A stretch of DNA of 64,000 bases from Ruminococcus flavefaciens (GCF_900108555.1 NZ_FNWV01000002.1:127359-191358), one strand, 5' to 3'; numbered from the stretch's first letter, positions 51,153-61,262 are shown. Made by a program: numbers and translations. Notes: generated by a model from the letters alone, not told the origin.

Positions 51153-51442
51153 AAATCAAGTGAAGCCTTGAAACAACGTAAAATAGACACTTTTGAGTGG
51201 CTTTTGTTACATAGGTGGGGATATGCAAAATTTTCAATGTGTAGATTGATTAGAGAGGTATAGAACAAGAACGGGTATTCTTGATTGTTAATGTTATAGA
51301 ATAGATAGCTTCTGTTGAACACAGAGTCTGTTTATTGTTAAGGTGATATGAAAGTTCTAAGATTATTGTTTCGACCATAATGATGGTTGTTAGGAATTAG
51401 AACGGATAATGCGAATATAATGAAAAGGTTGGAGTGTATCAA
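51153..51442. other. Non-coding remnant at a recombination junction
   Basis: About 290 bases with no full gene. A stop-free stretch of some 36 codons (51156-51266, WLLLHRWGYAKFSMCRLIRE) could be the tail of a lost gene. The rest holds only short frames and an AT-rich leader to the next gene. Fits debris from a cassette exchange. Confidence 0.45.
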
Positions 51443-52567
51443 GTGTCGAAAATAATATTGCATGTTGTGGAAGCTCCTGGAGGGGTAGAAAGATACTTGG
51501 TTACATTACTGACCAAGATGAAGAAATATCCAGAGTTTGAACATATTCTGGTATGTTCAGACTCCCTTGATTTGAATAAGTTCAAAGGTATTGTGAAAAA
51601 TGTAGAAGTCATACACACTATGCATAATGCAATTAATCCCTGTAATGACTTTAAGAGTATATTAGCTGTAAGAAAGCAGATAAAAAAATACAAGCCTGAT
51701 ATTTTGTATTGTCACAGCTCTAAAGCTGGTGCAATAGGAAGGGTAGCTGATATTGGTTTAAAGAATAAGGTCATCTATAATGCACATGGTTGGTCTTTTA
51801 ATATGAAAGGCGCAAGTAAAAAGAAATTGTTTGTTTATAAAATGATTGAGAAAATGCTTGCTCCTATTACTGATAAGATTATTTGTATATCTGATTATGA
51901 GAAAAAGAGTGCTTTGGACCACAAAATTTGTAAATCTGAAAAATTAGTTGTTATCAATAATGGTATTGATTTGGATGAATACAAGGATTTAAAACCTAAG
52001 AGTAGAGAAGAGTTGGGCATTCCAAAAGAGGCGTTTGTAGTTGGTATGATTGGGCGTATCACGCCTCAAAAAGCACCGGATGTGTTTGTTAAGATGGCTG
52101 CCTTAGTAAAGCAACGGATTCCTAAAGCATTTTTTATTATCGTTGGAGATGATATTGGTGGTGATCAATACAAGCAAGAGACAGAACAACTAATTGAGTC
52201 GCTTGGTATGAGTAAGAACATTTTGATTACGGGCTGGGTTGATAATCCATTAGATTATGCGGATTGTTTTGATGTTGCTGTCTTACTTAGTAGATGGGAG
52301 GGGTTTGGATTAGTTCTCCCTGAGTATATGCTATTGGGAAAGCCAATCGTTGGAAGTAGGGCAGATGCGATTCCCTATGTTGTAGGAAATGCGGGCGTAT
52401 TAGTAGATATAGATGATTATGAGGCGGCTGCTGACGCTGTAATCATGTTGAATAAGGACAAGATACTTAGAAGTAAAATCATAGAGAAAGGTAAACAGAG
52501 AATCAAAAAATTTGATTCTCAAATAACTGCGTTTCAAACGAAAGACTGTTTTATGTCTTTGTGTTAG
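51443..52567 (+). CDS. Family 4 glycosyltransferase
   Basis: A 374-residue GT-B fold enzyme. The N-terminal domain opens with ILHVVEAPGGVERYL (acceptor side Gly loop); HGWSFNMKG follows; the C-terminal domain has VGMIGRITPQKAPDVFV, ILITGWVDNP and the E-x7-E motif in LSRWEGFGLVLPEYMLLGKP. The start is taken as the GTG at 51443, eight bases after GGAG; an in-frame GTG at 51434 overlaps that site. First complete gene of the AT-rich part. Sugar specificity unknown. Confidence 0.88.
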   Translation: MSKIILHVVEAPGGVERYLVTLLTKMKKYPEFEHILVCSDSLDLNKFKGIVKNVEVIHTMHNAINPCNDFKSILAVRKQIKKYKPDILYCHSSKAGAIGRVADIGLKNKVIYNAHGWSFNMKGASKKKLFVYKMIEKMLAPITDKIICISDYEKKSALDHKICKSEKLVVINNGIDLDEYKDLKPKSREELGIPKEAFVVGMIGRITPQKAPDVFVKMAALVKQRIPKAFFIIVGDDIGGDQYKQETEQLIESLGMSKNILITGWVDNPLDYADCFDVAVLLSRWEGFGLVLPEYMLLGKPIVGSRADAIPYVVGNAGVLVDIDDYEAAADAVIMLNKDKILRSKIIEKGKQRIKKFDSQITAFQTKDCFMSLC

Positions 52568-52608
52568 ATAGTTATACGTTTAATCAAATTCGCATAAGGA
52601 GAGCTAGA

Positions 52609-54267
52609 ATGGATTACAAATCAGAGTACAACAGATGGCTTGAAAATGTTACAGAAGCTGATTTGCAAGAAGAACTGAATGGCATGGATGACAAAGCGAT
52701 GGAAGATGCTTTTTATCGCGATTTGGCATTTGGTACGGGTGGCCTTCGCGGTACGATTGGTGCTGGTACAAACCGAATGAACGTCTACACAGTTTCTAAA
52801 GCAAGCCAAGGACTCTCAAATTACCTTGGTTCTGGTGCGAGTGTTGTCATCGGTTATGATAGCCGCATTAAGAGCGATGTGTTTACAAAGGTTGCTGCTG
52901 GTGTATTTGCAGCTAATGGTATTAAGGTTCATATCTGGTCAGAACTACTTCCTGTTCCTACTGTCAGCTATGCAGTAAGGGCATTAGGCGCTTCCGCAGG
53001 TATTATGATCACCGCAAGCCACAATCCCAGTAAGTATAACGGCTACAAGGTCTATGGTGCTGACGGCTGTCAGATCACCACGGAGGCTGCGGCAGCTATT
53101 CTTGCTGAAATTGAAAAGCTTGATATTTTTGCCGATGTAAAGAATTCCTCATTTGAGGATGGACTGAAATCCGGTATTATTGATTATATTGATGATTCCG
53201 TACTTACTTCATTCATTGAAGAGGTTAAAAAACAGAGTGTACTTTTCGGTGATGAGATCAACAGAGATGTTGCTATTGTGTATAGCCCGCTGAATGGTAC
53301 TGGTTTAAAGCCAGTTACAAGAGCCTTAGAGGAAAGCGGCTTCACTAATATTACTGTTGTAGAAGAACAGCGTAATCCTGATGGTAATTTCCCAACTTGT
53401 CCGTTCCCGAATCCTGAGATTAGAGAAGCTATGGATCTTGGACTTCAGTATTGTGAAAAGACAGGTGCTGATTTGCTTCTTGCAACCGATCCTGACGCTG
53501 ATCGTTGCGGTATTGCAGTTAAAACAGCCTCTGGTGAATATCAGCTGATGTCTGGAAATGAAGTTGGTCTTCTTCTTCTTGATTATGTTTGCTCTCAGAG
53601 AATCAAACATAATAAAATGCCTGAACATCCTGTATTCGTTAAGACAGTAGTGACTATGGATCTTGCTGAGAAGATTGCCGAGCATTATGGTCTTGAAACA
53701 GTGAATGTTCTGACAGGATTTAAGTTTATCGGTGAAGTTATTGGAAAACTTGAAGCGCAGGGCAGAGAAAAAGACTATGTTTGTGGTTTTGAAGAATCGT
53801 ATGGCTATCTGACAGGTTCTTATGTTCGTGATAAAGACGCGGTCAATGCTGCATTTATTATCTGTGAAATGTTTGCGTTCTACAAGACCAGAGGTATTAG
53901 TCTGAGCGATAAACTTGATGAACTCTTTAACACTTATGGTTTCTGCTTGAACACACTTCATTTTTACGAGTTTGGTGGATCCGCAGGAATGGTGAAAATG
54001 CAGGAAATTATGGCTGACTTCCATCGTGGAGTTGATAATTTCGCTGGGCAGAAGGTTGTTAAGACACTGGATTACAGTAAGGGGCTCGATGGGCTTCCGG
54101 CTTCGGATGTGCTGAAGTTCTATACAGAGACTGGTTCCGTTGTTATCCGTCCTTCTGGTACTGAGCCGAAGGTAAAGGCATATATAAGTGTGACAGCGAA
54201 TAACAGAAGTGAAGCTGAAAAGATTGAAGAAGCAATCGGTGCAGAACTTGCAGAAAAGATAAAGTAA
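52609..54267 (+). CDS. Phosphoglucomutase/phosphomannomutase
   Basis: A 552-residue alpha-phosphohexomutase of the long PgcA-like kind. Motifs in order: GTGGLRGTIGAG, TASHNPSKYNGYKVYG with the phosphoserine, DPDADRCGI (metal loop), GFEESYGYLTG (sugar loop) and RPSGTEPKVKAY (phosphate loop). It moves phosphate between C6 and C1 of glucose or mannose. With manC and manA right behind, mannose-6-phosphate to mannose-1-phosphate is its likely job here. ATG at 52609 with AAGGAGA before it. Confidence 0.93.
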   Translation: MDYKSEYNRWLENVTEADLQEELNGMDDKAMEDAFYRDLAFGTGGLRGTIGAGTNRMNVYTVSKASQGLSNYLGSGASVVIGYDSRIKSDVFTKVAAGVFAANGIKVHIWSELLPVPTVSYAVRALGASAGIMITASHNPSKYNGYKVYGADGCQITTEAAAAILAEIEKLDIFADVKNSSFEDGLKSGIIDYIDDSVLTSFIEEVKKQSVLFGDEINRDVAIVYSPLNGTGLKPVTRALEESGFTNITVVEEQRNPDGNFPTCPFPNPEIREAMDLGLQYCEKTGADLLLATDPDADRCGIAVKTASGEYQLMSGNEVGLLLLDYVCSQRIKHNKMPEHPVFVKTVVTMDLAEKIAEHYGLETVNVLTGFKFIGEVIGKLEAQGREKDYVCGFEESYGYLTGSYVRDKDAVNAAFIICEMFAFYKTRGISLSDKLDELFNTYGFCLNTLHFYEFGGSAGMVKMQEIMADFHRGVDNFAGQKVVKTLDYSKGLDGLPASDVLKFYTETGSVVIRPSGTEPKVKAYISVTANNRSEAEKIEEAIGAELAEKIK

Positions 54268-54280
54268 GAGGAGAAGAGAT

Positions 54281-55357
54281 ATGAATCATTATGGAGTTAT
54301 CATGGCAGGCGGCGGCGGAACTCGTTTCTGGCCGTTATCAAGACAAAAGACACCGAAGCAGTTATTGAATCTTTCCGGCAAGGATCTGATGGTCAATGAA
54401 GCTGTGGAGCGAATGGCTACAGTTATCGGTAAGAGCAACATTTTCATTGTAACTGCTGATGTGCAGGCTCCTGCAATGATCACTGCAACACACGGTAAGG
54501 TTTTCCCAATGAATATTCTTGCTGAACCTGCTGCAAGAAATACGGCAGCTTGTATTGGCTATGCTGCTATGGAAATCTATCGTAAGTATGGCGACGGTGT
54601 TATGATTATCACTCCTGCTGATCATTATATTGAGAATGTTCATGCACTGACTGAGATCTTCAAAACTGCAATCCTTATTGCTGAAGAGCAGGACAAGTTT
54701 GTTACAATTGGTCTTAAACCGACTTTTCCTTCCACTGGGTTTGGATACATTAAGTATGACGCTACAGTTTCAGATGCTGTCAAGCCTGTTATTGAGTTCA
54801 AGGAAAAGCCAGATGAGGAAACAGCAAAGAAGTACATCGAAAGCGGTCGTTATGCTTGGAACAGTGGTATGTTCATTTGGAAGGCTTCCTTGATCCTTAA
54901 GAAGCTTAAAGAATATGTTCCGGATATCTATGCCGATCTAAAAAAGATCGGTGATGCAATGAATACACCGAGCGAGCAGGAAGTACTCAATGATGTATAT
55001 CCGAACATCCGCAAGATTTCCATTGACTATGCAGTTATGGAGCCTAGTGCTGCAAAGGGTGATATTCTCGTAATTCCTGGCGACTGTGGCTGGAATGATG
55101 TCGGAAGCTGGGATATGATGGATGTACTTCATACTCCTAATGAAGACGGCAATATTCTGCTTGGCGATGTTGTTGCTATTGATTCAAAGGATTCAGTGAT
55201 TTATTCCTCTGGTAAGACAGTTACTGCTGTTGACGTTGAGGGACTGGTTATTGTAGAAACACCGGATGCGATAATGGTTTGTAAGAAAGAAAAGGCACAG
55301 AATGTCAAGAAGATTGTTGATGCTCTCAACGAGGCTGGCAGGAAGGAACTGCTATGA
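54281..55357 (+). CDS. manC: Mannose-1-phosphate guanylyltransferase
   Basis: Makes GDP-mannose from mannose-1-phosphate and GTP. The 358-residue protein is the short form without a fused isomerase domain. Nucleotidyltransferase signature AGGGGTRFWPLSRQKTPKQ at the N-terminus, then AEPAARNTAACIGYA, TPADHYI, EKPDEETAKKYIESG, YAWNSGMFIWKA and SIDYAVMEP with GDCGWNDVGSWD. GGAG lies before the ATG. Its stop overlaps the manA start (ATGA), so the two are coupled. Confidence 0.95.
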   Translation: MNHYGVIMAGGGGTRFWPLSRQKTPKQLLNLSGKDLMVNEAVERMATVIGKSNIFIVTADVQAPAMITATHGKVFPMNILAEPAARNTAACIGYAAMEIYRKYGDGVMIITPADHYIENVHALTEIFKTAILIAEEQDKFVTIGLKPTFPSTGFGYIKYDATVSDAVKPVIEFKEKPDEETAKKYIESGRYAWNSGMFIWKASLILKKLKEYVPDIYADLKKIGDAMNTPSEQEVLNDVYPNIRKISIDYAVMEPSAAKGDILVIPGDCGWNDVGSWDMMDVLHTPNEDGNILLGDVVAIDSKDSVIYSSGKTVTAVDVEGLVIVETPDAIMVCKKEKAQNVKKIVDALNEAGRKELL

Positions 55358-56283
55358 GCATAGATTCTATTGTTAAACTTTCCCCCGCATTTAAAGACTA
55401 TCTGTGGGGCGGTACAAAACTCAGAGACATCTATCATAAGCCATGTGATTTTGATATCATTGCTGAAAGCTGGGAATTATCTGCACATCCGGATGGAACG
55501 AGTATGATAGCAAGCGGACAATTTCAAGGAATGCTTTTTAATGAATATCTTGAGAAGATTGGATTATCTGCGCTTGGCACGAAATATGATACGAATAAAG
55601 AGTTTCCGCTTCTTATAAAGCTAATCGATGCAAAACAGAATCTTTCTGTACAGGTTCATCCAAATGATGCATATGCATTACAGCATGAAAATGGCTACGG
55701 TAAGACTGAGATGTGGTATGTCATTGATGCAGAACCAGGTGCTGGTCTCTATGTTGGCTTTAACAAAGATGTCAGCAAAGAAGAAGTAGCTCAGAGAATC
55801 AAGGATAACACAATAATGGAGGTTCTTGATTTTCATCCGACAAAGCCCGGTGATGTATTCTTTATTCCAGCTGGTACAGTTCATGCAATCGGCGCTGGAA
55901 ATCTGATCTGCGAAATACAGCAAAGCAGCAACAGTACATATAGACTGTATGACTATGACAGACGAGATAAGTTTGGCAATCCGAGAGAACTTCATCTTGA
56001 TAAGGCTCTCGATGTGCTGAATTATCATAAATATGAACCTATTCCTTTCAAGGGAAAGGTAAGCTGCAAGTATTTTAATGTTTCGTTTGTATATGTTGAA
56101 GGAAAGCAGCAGATTACGCTGACAAACGACAGCTTCTATTCAATTACCTGTATCAAAGGATCAGGGACTCTTACGCTGGGCGAGACAATGCCCATAAACT
56201 CAGGCGAAACGGTATTTATTCCTGCAACGAATTTCATTTTGACTGTTGAAGGAAATCTATCGATCGTAATATCTAAAATGTAA
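55354..56283 (+). CDS. manA: Mannose-6-phosphate isomerase (class I)
   Basis: Zinc enzyme that turns fructose-6-phosphate into mannose-6-phosphate, the entry to GDP-mannose. 309 residues, short Firmicute type. Features: DYLWGGTKLRD, AESWELSAHPDG, the metal-binding VQVHPNDAYA, the Glu of TEMWYVID, and AGTVHAIGAGNLICEIQQ with the third metal His. The C-terminal cupin is complete. It lets the locus supply its own GDP-mannose from the glycolytic pool. Confidence 0.95.
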   Translation: MSIDSIVKLSPAFKDYLWGGTKLRDIYHKPCDFDIIAESWELSAHPDGTSMIASGQFQGMLFNEYLEKIGLSALGTKYDTNKEFPLLIKLIDAKQNLSVQVHPNDAYALQHENGYGKTEMWYVIDAEPGAGLYVGFNKDVSKEEVAQRIKDNTIMEVLDFHPTKPGDVFFIPAGTVHAIGAGNLICEIQQSSNSTYRLYDYDRRDKFGNPRELHLDKALDVLNYHKYEPIPFKGKVSCKYFNVSFVYVEGKQQITLTNDSFYSITCIKGSGTLTLGETMPINSGETVFIPATNFILTVEGNLSIVISKM

Positions 56284-56298
56284 AAGGAGAACACACTA

Positions 56299-56704
56299 AT
56301 GAAAAAGGCACTTATTACAGGTATCACAGGACAGGACGGATTCACTTCGTGACTGGGGTTATGCAAAGGACTATGTTGAGTGCATGTGGTTGATTCTGCA
56401 GCAGGACGAGCCTGATGATTACGTTATCGCAACAGGTGTTCAGCACACTGTTCGCGAATTCACTACTCTTGCGTTCAAGAATGATGGTATTGAGCTTGAG
56501 TGGAAGGGCGAAGGTCTTGATGAAAAGGGTTACGACAAGAAGACAGGCAAGATGCTTGTTTGCGTAAATCCAAAGTGGTATCGTCCTACAGACGTTGTAA
56601 ATCTCTGGGGTGATCCTACTAAGGCAAAGACAAAGCTTGGCTGGAATCCGCAGAAGACAAGCTACGAGCAGCTTTGTGCTATTATGGCAGAGCATGACCT
56701 TTAG
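56299..56704 (+). pseudogene. gmd: GDP-mannose 4,6-dehydratase with an internal deletion
   Basis: The first 14 codons (KKALITGITGQDG, the NAD-binding Gly loop) are followed at once, in another frame, by the last ~120 codons of Gmd from SLRDWGYAKDYVECMW to ATGVQHTVREF and WYRPTDVVNLWGDP. About 160-180 codons are missing, including the catalytic Thr/Tyr-x3-Lys region, and the N-terminal frame ends at TGA (56350-56352). No active dehydratase can be made from it. GGAG still precedes the ATG. Gmd makes the substrate of the Rmd-type enzyme coded next. Confidence 0.92.
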
Positions 56705-56730
56705 CTTGCTAAAAAAGAGGCAGAAAGCAA

Positions 56731-57642
56731 GTGAAGGCTCTGATTACAGGCAGTGCCGGCTTTTACGGAAAGCATTTATGCACTGAACTAGAAGAAAATG
56801 GTTATGAAGTAATTCGCTGTGATTTGAAAGCAGAGGATGATATCATCTCAATGGACATTATGGATTCGGATATGGTGCTGGATATTATATCTCAGCACCG
56901 TCCGGATGTTTTAGTTAATATGGCTGGACAGGCAAATGTCGGGCTATCATGGAAGAAGCCGCAACTCACAGTGCAGCTTAACACTATTGGATTGATCAAT
57001 ATACTGGAAGCAGTAAAAACTGTTAATCCGAAAATGAGAGTTATTGCCATCGGTTCTTCCGATGAATATGGAAATCTTAAAGAACGTGGGGCTAATGTGG
57101 TAGAGGAAATGCCGGTTAGCCCTATGACTCCATATGCGATTTCCAAGCAGGCACAGGAGTTATTTGCTCAGCTTTATAATAAGAATTTTGGTATGAATGT
57201 TTGTATGGTGCGCCAATTCAATCTTGGCGGTGCCGGACAGGCAAAAGGATTTATGATCGCTGACTTTGCCTCTGGTATTGTTGATATAGAGAGGGGACAG
57301 AGAGAATATCTTTCTGTAGGAAATCTTGAGAGCGCGAGAGATTTTACCCATGTGAAAGATGCTTGCCGTGCCATTAGGTTGATTGCTGAAAAAGGGCATA
57401 CAGGTGAGGTTTACAATATTTGTTCAGGTTCTACTCATACAGCGCAGGAAGTACTTGATAAACTTATTAGCATGGCAAAAGTTCAAATTGAAGTTCGCCA
57501 AGATCCCGCGAGGATGAGACCAAGTGACACACCTGTTGTGTGTGGTAATCATGATAAGTTGACTTCACATACTGGATGGAAGCCTGAAATGAATTTGGAT
57601 GAAATCATAAAAGATGCTCTTGGATTCTGGAGAATACCATAA
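56731..57642 (+). CDS. rmd: GDP-6-deoxy-D-mannose reductase (Rmd type)
   Basis: A 303-residue extended short-chain dehydrogenase: ALITGSAGFYGKHL (NADPH loop), IAIGSSDEYG, and the Tyr-x3-Lys active site in TPYAISKQAQELFA; ARDFTHVKDACRAI and NICSGSTHTAQEVL follow. It reduces GDP-4-keto-6-deoxymannose to GDP-D-rhamnose; the close GDP-fucose or dTDP-rhamnose reductases are alternatives. Its position after manC-manA-gmd favours GDP-D-rhamnose. GTG start with GAGG before it. Since gmd is broken, its substrate would have to come from another gmd copy. Confidence 0.85.
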   Translation: MKALITGSAGFYGKHLCTELEENGYEVIRCDLKAEDDIISMDIMDSDMVLDIISQHRPDVLVNMAGQANVGLSWKKPQLTVQLNTIGLINILEAVKTVNPKMRVIAIGSSDEYGNLKERGANVVEEMPVSPMTPYAISKQAQELFAQLYNKNFGMNVCMVRQFNLGGAGQAKGFMIADFASGIVDIERGQREYLSVGNLESARDFTHVKDACRAIRLIAEKGHTGEVYNICSGSTHTAQEVLDKLISMAKVQIEVRQDPARMRPSDTPVVCGNHDKLTSHTGWKPEMNLDEIIKDALGFWRIP

Positions 57643-57827
57643 AACAATTATTTGTATTCCTATGTTTTAGTTTCTTGCGAGAGTTTTATTGTCACTTCTT
57701 GTATTAATGGTTATCTTTGTGTAATGAAGTCTGAAATTGATTTAATACTATGAAAAGAGTGCGGTTTTTGTAGCGTCTGGAATTAATGGATAACTATATA
57801 AAAATCCACTTTTTAAAAGGAGCAAAA

Positions 57828-58940
57828 ATGAATATTAATTTTTTAACCGGTAGCTTGGCTTATAGAGAGCATAAAACAGGAGTACATTTCTTTCATGATA
57901 TGTTAATTAGAAAAACAATAGAGCATAAAAAATACAATGTGAATATATCGTTTTACAATAAAGAGGAAGAAGTACGGCAATACTTGCCAGATTATGTTTG
58001 CGAAGAAAGTAATCAACATTTTTCAAATAAATTTACCAGAATCTTTGCATATATATTTCCTATTGAGTTGATCTTTGGAAAGTCGGACATATACATTTGT
58101 GATGGATTAATTCCAATAATAAACAAGAGTAAAAAGCGAGTTGCGATAGTTTTTGATTTAATGGTGAAAAAATTTCCAAATTACTATAAACCTGTTATGA
58201 GAGCATATATGAATTTTTATTTCATGAGATGCAGAAAAGCAGATTTAATACTTACCATATCACATACAACGAAGAGAGATATCGTTCATTACTTAAAAAT
58301 ACCGGAGGATAGAATAGTTGTTGTTCCTTGTGGGTATGTTGGGACTTCAAATAATGGGGAGTTGACAGTTGAATTTGCAGAAAAGATAAAAGAAAAATAC
58401 ATTTTTTATGTAGGAGATATGAGAAAAAATAAAAATCTCCTGAACGCAATAAAAGGATTTGAAAAGGCATATAGAGAAAATTCAGATATAAAGTTCTATA
58501 TTGCAGGAAAGAAGAGTGGAGAATACGAAGACCTTAATAAATATGTTATAGAGCATAATTTGCAGAATGCAGTTAATTTCCTTGGTTATATTTCAGAATC
58601 GGAAAAAATTGCTTTATATAAGAATAGTTTAGGGTTACTTTTTGTTTCTAAATACGAAGGATTTGGAATACCAATATTAGAAGCAGCTTATTACGAAACA
58701 CCAGTAATTACAAGTAATTGTTCTTCAATGAAAGAAATTGCGGAGGAATGTTCAATTCTTGTTGATCCAAATAAACCAAATGAGATCAAAGATGCAATTA
58801 AAAGTCTTTATAATTGCGACATTAGAAGTGACATAATTAAAAAACAAAAACGTTTACTCGATACGTATTCTTGGGAAAACATGTATTCAAAATTTGAGAA
58901 AGCAATTGACTCGTTGTATTTTTATGATGGATGTGTTTAA
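57828..58940 (+). CDS. Family 4 glycosyltransferase
   Basis: A 370-residue GT4 enzyme. ATG at 57828 with AAAGGAGC before it; the upstream in-frame ATG at 57786 has no site. N-terminal INFLTGSLAYREHKTGVHFF, then VAIVFDLMVKKFP, ILTISHTTKRDIVHYL, and in the C-terminal domain FYVGDMRKNKNLLNAIKGF, VNFLGYISESEKIALY and the E-x7-E motif VSKYEGFGIPILEAAYYETP. Resembles mannosyltransferases of the WbdA/RfaB type, which fits the GDP-mannose genes nearby. Strongly AT-rich codon use, unlike the first 50 kb. Confidence 0.88.
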   Translation: MNINFLTGSLAYREHKTGVHFFHDMLIRKTIEHKKYNVNISFYNKEEEVRQYLPDYVCEESNQHFSNKFTRIFAYIFPIELIFGKSDIYICDGLIPIINKSKKRVAIVFDLMVKKFPNYYKPVMRAYMNFYFMRCRKADLILTISHTTKRDIVHYLKIPEDRIVVVPCGYVGTSNNGELTVEFAEKIKEKYIFYVGDMRKNKNLLNAIKGFEKAYRENSDIKFYIAGKKSGEYEDLNKYVIEHNLQNAVNFLGYISESEKIALYKNSLGLLFVSKYEGFGIPILEAAYYETPVITSNCSSMKEIAEECSILVDPNKPNEIKDAIKSLYNCDIRSDIIKKQKRLLDTYSWENMYSKFEKAIDSLYFYDGCV

Positions 58941-59040
58941 ATGGAGTATTATAAATAGTAAAAAGATAATGTGTAATTACTATAAGATGTTTTGAAATGA
59001 GGCAGCAGAAGCATTATATTATAATTGAGGGAGACAATTA

Positions 59041-59898
59041 ATGGGTAAGAAGCAAAAAAAGGTATCAATAATACTTGTCAATTATAACGGTATACATGAC
59101 ACAGTTGAATGTATAAAAAGCATTCAAAAAAGTGATTATACTAATTTTGAAATCATCGTTGTTGATAATTGTTCTGATGATAAGTTGGATATTCTATATC
59201 AGTTTGAGAAAGTGGTATTAATAGAAAACGATGAAAATGTTGGATTTGGAATAGCAAATAATATTGGTGCAGAATATGCATCAAAACATGGGGCAGACTA
59301 TATTATGTGCCTTAATAATGATACAGTAATTAATAATGATACGATAAAAAAACTCGTAACTACAACGAATGATACTACTATGACCACAGGAGCTATTTAC
59401 TACTATAATTCAAAGGAATTATGGTATGGTGGAGGTGAGGTATCTAAATGGAAAGGTAATTTTAGGCATAAGCAGTATACAGAGAGTAAGAATGTTACAT
59501 TTCTTACAGGGTGTTGTTTTATGATGACAACTAATACATATAGGAAACTTGGACTCTTTGAAAAAGAATATTTTATGTATTATGAAGATGCTGATTTTTC
59601 TTTAAAAGCACTACAGCATGGAATCAAGTTACGTTATTTATCTGATGCTATAATTTGGCATAAGGTAGGAAAAAGCATCAATAGAAGTATAGGTGCTAAA
59701 GATTATTATTTAACAAGAAATAGATTGTATATAATCAGCAAATACAGTAATTACTTTAAATGCACTGCAATGCTGTATTTTGTTGCTTCGCGTTTGCTAT
59801 ATATACTGTTTGGTTATTTTAAGAATGAAAATGTAGACCCAATTATTTCTGGTATTAAAGCGTATAGAAACAAAGAAATGGGAAAAAAGAAAATATAA
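59041..59898 (+). CDS. Family 2 glycosyltransferase (rhamnosyltransferase-like)
   Basis: A 285-residue GT2 enzyme: VSIILVNYNGIHDTVECI, IIVVDNCSDDK, NENVGFGIANNIG-like ENDENVGFGIANNIG, the DXD region CLNNDTVIN and the acceptor-side MYYEDADFSLKA. This is the WbbL/RfbF rhamnosyltransferase pattern. A D-rhamnose donor from the rmd branch would suit it, but specificity cannot be read. GAGGGAG lies before the ATG. The gaps on both sides (about 100 and 130 bases) are AT-rich and hold nothing I recognise. Confidence 0.88.
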   Translation: MGKKQKKVSIILVNYNGIHDTVECIKSIQKSDYTNFEIIVVDNCSDDKLDILYQFEKVVLIENDENVGFGIANNIGAEYASKHGADYIMCLNNDTVINNDTIKKLVTTTNDTTMTTGAIYYYNSKELWYGGGEVSKWKGNFRHKQYTESKNVTFLTGCCFMMTTNTYRKLGLFEKEYFMYYEDADFSLKALQHGIKLRYLSDAIIWHKVGKSINRSIGAKDYYLTRNRLYIISKYSNYFKCTAMLYFVASRLLYILFGYFKNENVDPIISGIKAYRNKEMGKKKI

Positions 59899-60028
59899 AA
59901 AATGTGATTATAGAAATAGAAACCAATAAAGTCTGAATAATAGATTTTTTGTATTTCTCAAATATGTGAAATGATTTATTGCATTATAAGAATCATTTCT
60001 GATGTAACAACGAAAGAGTACAGATCAG

Positions 60029-61230
60029 ATGATATATATTATAGTATTTTTTATTTCGGTGTCGTGTTTAGAAATTGCACAGAAATTCCGGTTCCGTGGG
60101 ATAGGAGCAAAAATATTTGTTCCTATTGCTTTAATTGTTCCAAGCGCATTAGCTGGTTTAAGAGACTATTCAATAGGCGGAGATATTTCAGCGTATGGTA
60201 ACTACTGGTTTGAAAGAGCTTGTTCGTCTTCTGACTATTTTGAATATATTAATAATGCCAGAAGTTATTCAATTTATTATGGCTATTCGACGTTAAACTT
60301 TTTAGTATCTAGATTTACCAGTAATTCGCATTGGTTTTATTTTTACCTATGTTTGTTTGAATTAGTTGTATTGTTTGTAACACTGCTTGATTATAAAGAT
60401 CGAATAAATGTTCCTTTTGCGTTTGCTCTGTAATATTTCTTGTACTATAATGATTCATTTAATAATATGCGCCAGTTTCCAGCGCTTTTAATTGTTCTAT
60501 TTTCGTATAGATATGTAAAAAAAGGAAACTGTTATTTTTGGCTTTGGTAATACTATTTGCTTCTTTCTTTCACGAAACCGCATACATTGCAGCTTTGATA
60601 TACCCGATTTCCTTGTTTGTGGAAGGAAGGTCAAGTCATAGTGTTATTGATAATAATCGAGGAGCGATGAAATATAGTAAAGAGAATAGTAAGAATAGAG
60701 CGTTAATAATAGTAGCTTTTTTATCTTTAGTGGTTTCATTAAGTTTAGAAAAAATATTTTTTTCATTGTCGAATATAAGCGGATTGAATTTATCAAGATA
60801 TAATCACTATTTTGAAGACCAAGATGTTTCAGGCGGAAAAATTATTAGATTGTTTTTATTTACAAGTTGTTTTGCTTATTTTTTGGTAAAAAGGAAGAAT
60901 AATAAAGACAACAAGATGGATATGTTGAATACTTTATTTGCCTATTCTGAGATTTCTTTGTTTTTTACATTGGGGTTATTCTCTGGCGCTTCTTCATATA
61001 TAGTTAGAATGGCTTACTATTTTGATTTTTTTGCGCTTATATATATCCCATTGATTATATATAAGATATGTGATGGAGAAGGAGAGTATGAGAAGTTTAG
61101 TAATAAGAAAATCCAAAATAAGATTATAGAATACTCTATTATCGTTTTTGTGGTTATTTTATATTGGCTTATAACGTATGTAATCAGAAATGGTGCACAT
61201 ACTTATCCTTATGCTTTTATGAAGGAATAA
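60029..61230 (+). pseudogene. EpsG/Wzy-like polymerase broken by a stop and a frameshift
   Basis: Three pieces make one EpsG-family membrane protein of about 400 residues. The first (60029-60433) ends at a TAA; the same frame reads on at once as YFLYYNDSFNNMRQFPALL and VLFSYRYVKKGNCYFW up to a second TAA (60542-60544); from about 60,535 the next frame continues with LVILFASFFHETAYIA, the EpsG signature helix, to 61230. One extra base near TTTTTGGCTTTGG would restore the frame. EpsG/Wzy proteins polymerise repeat units. With two lesions it is most likely dead. Confidence 0.82.
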
Positions 61231-61262
61231 TAGAAAGTCAGTTATAATGAGGTGTAAAAAAT

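Noticed and set aside
53326..54024. 232-codon antisense frame within the phosphohexomutase gene
   Set aside because: Shadow of a gene with all catalytic loops on the plus strand.
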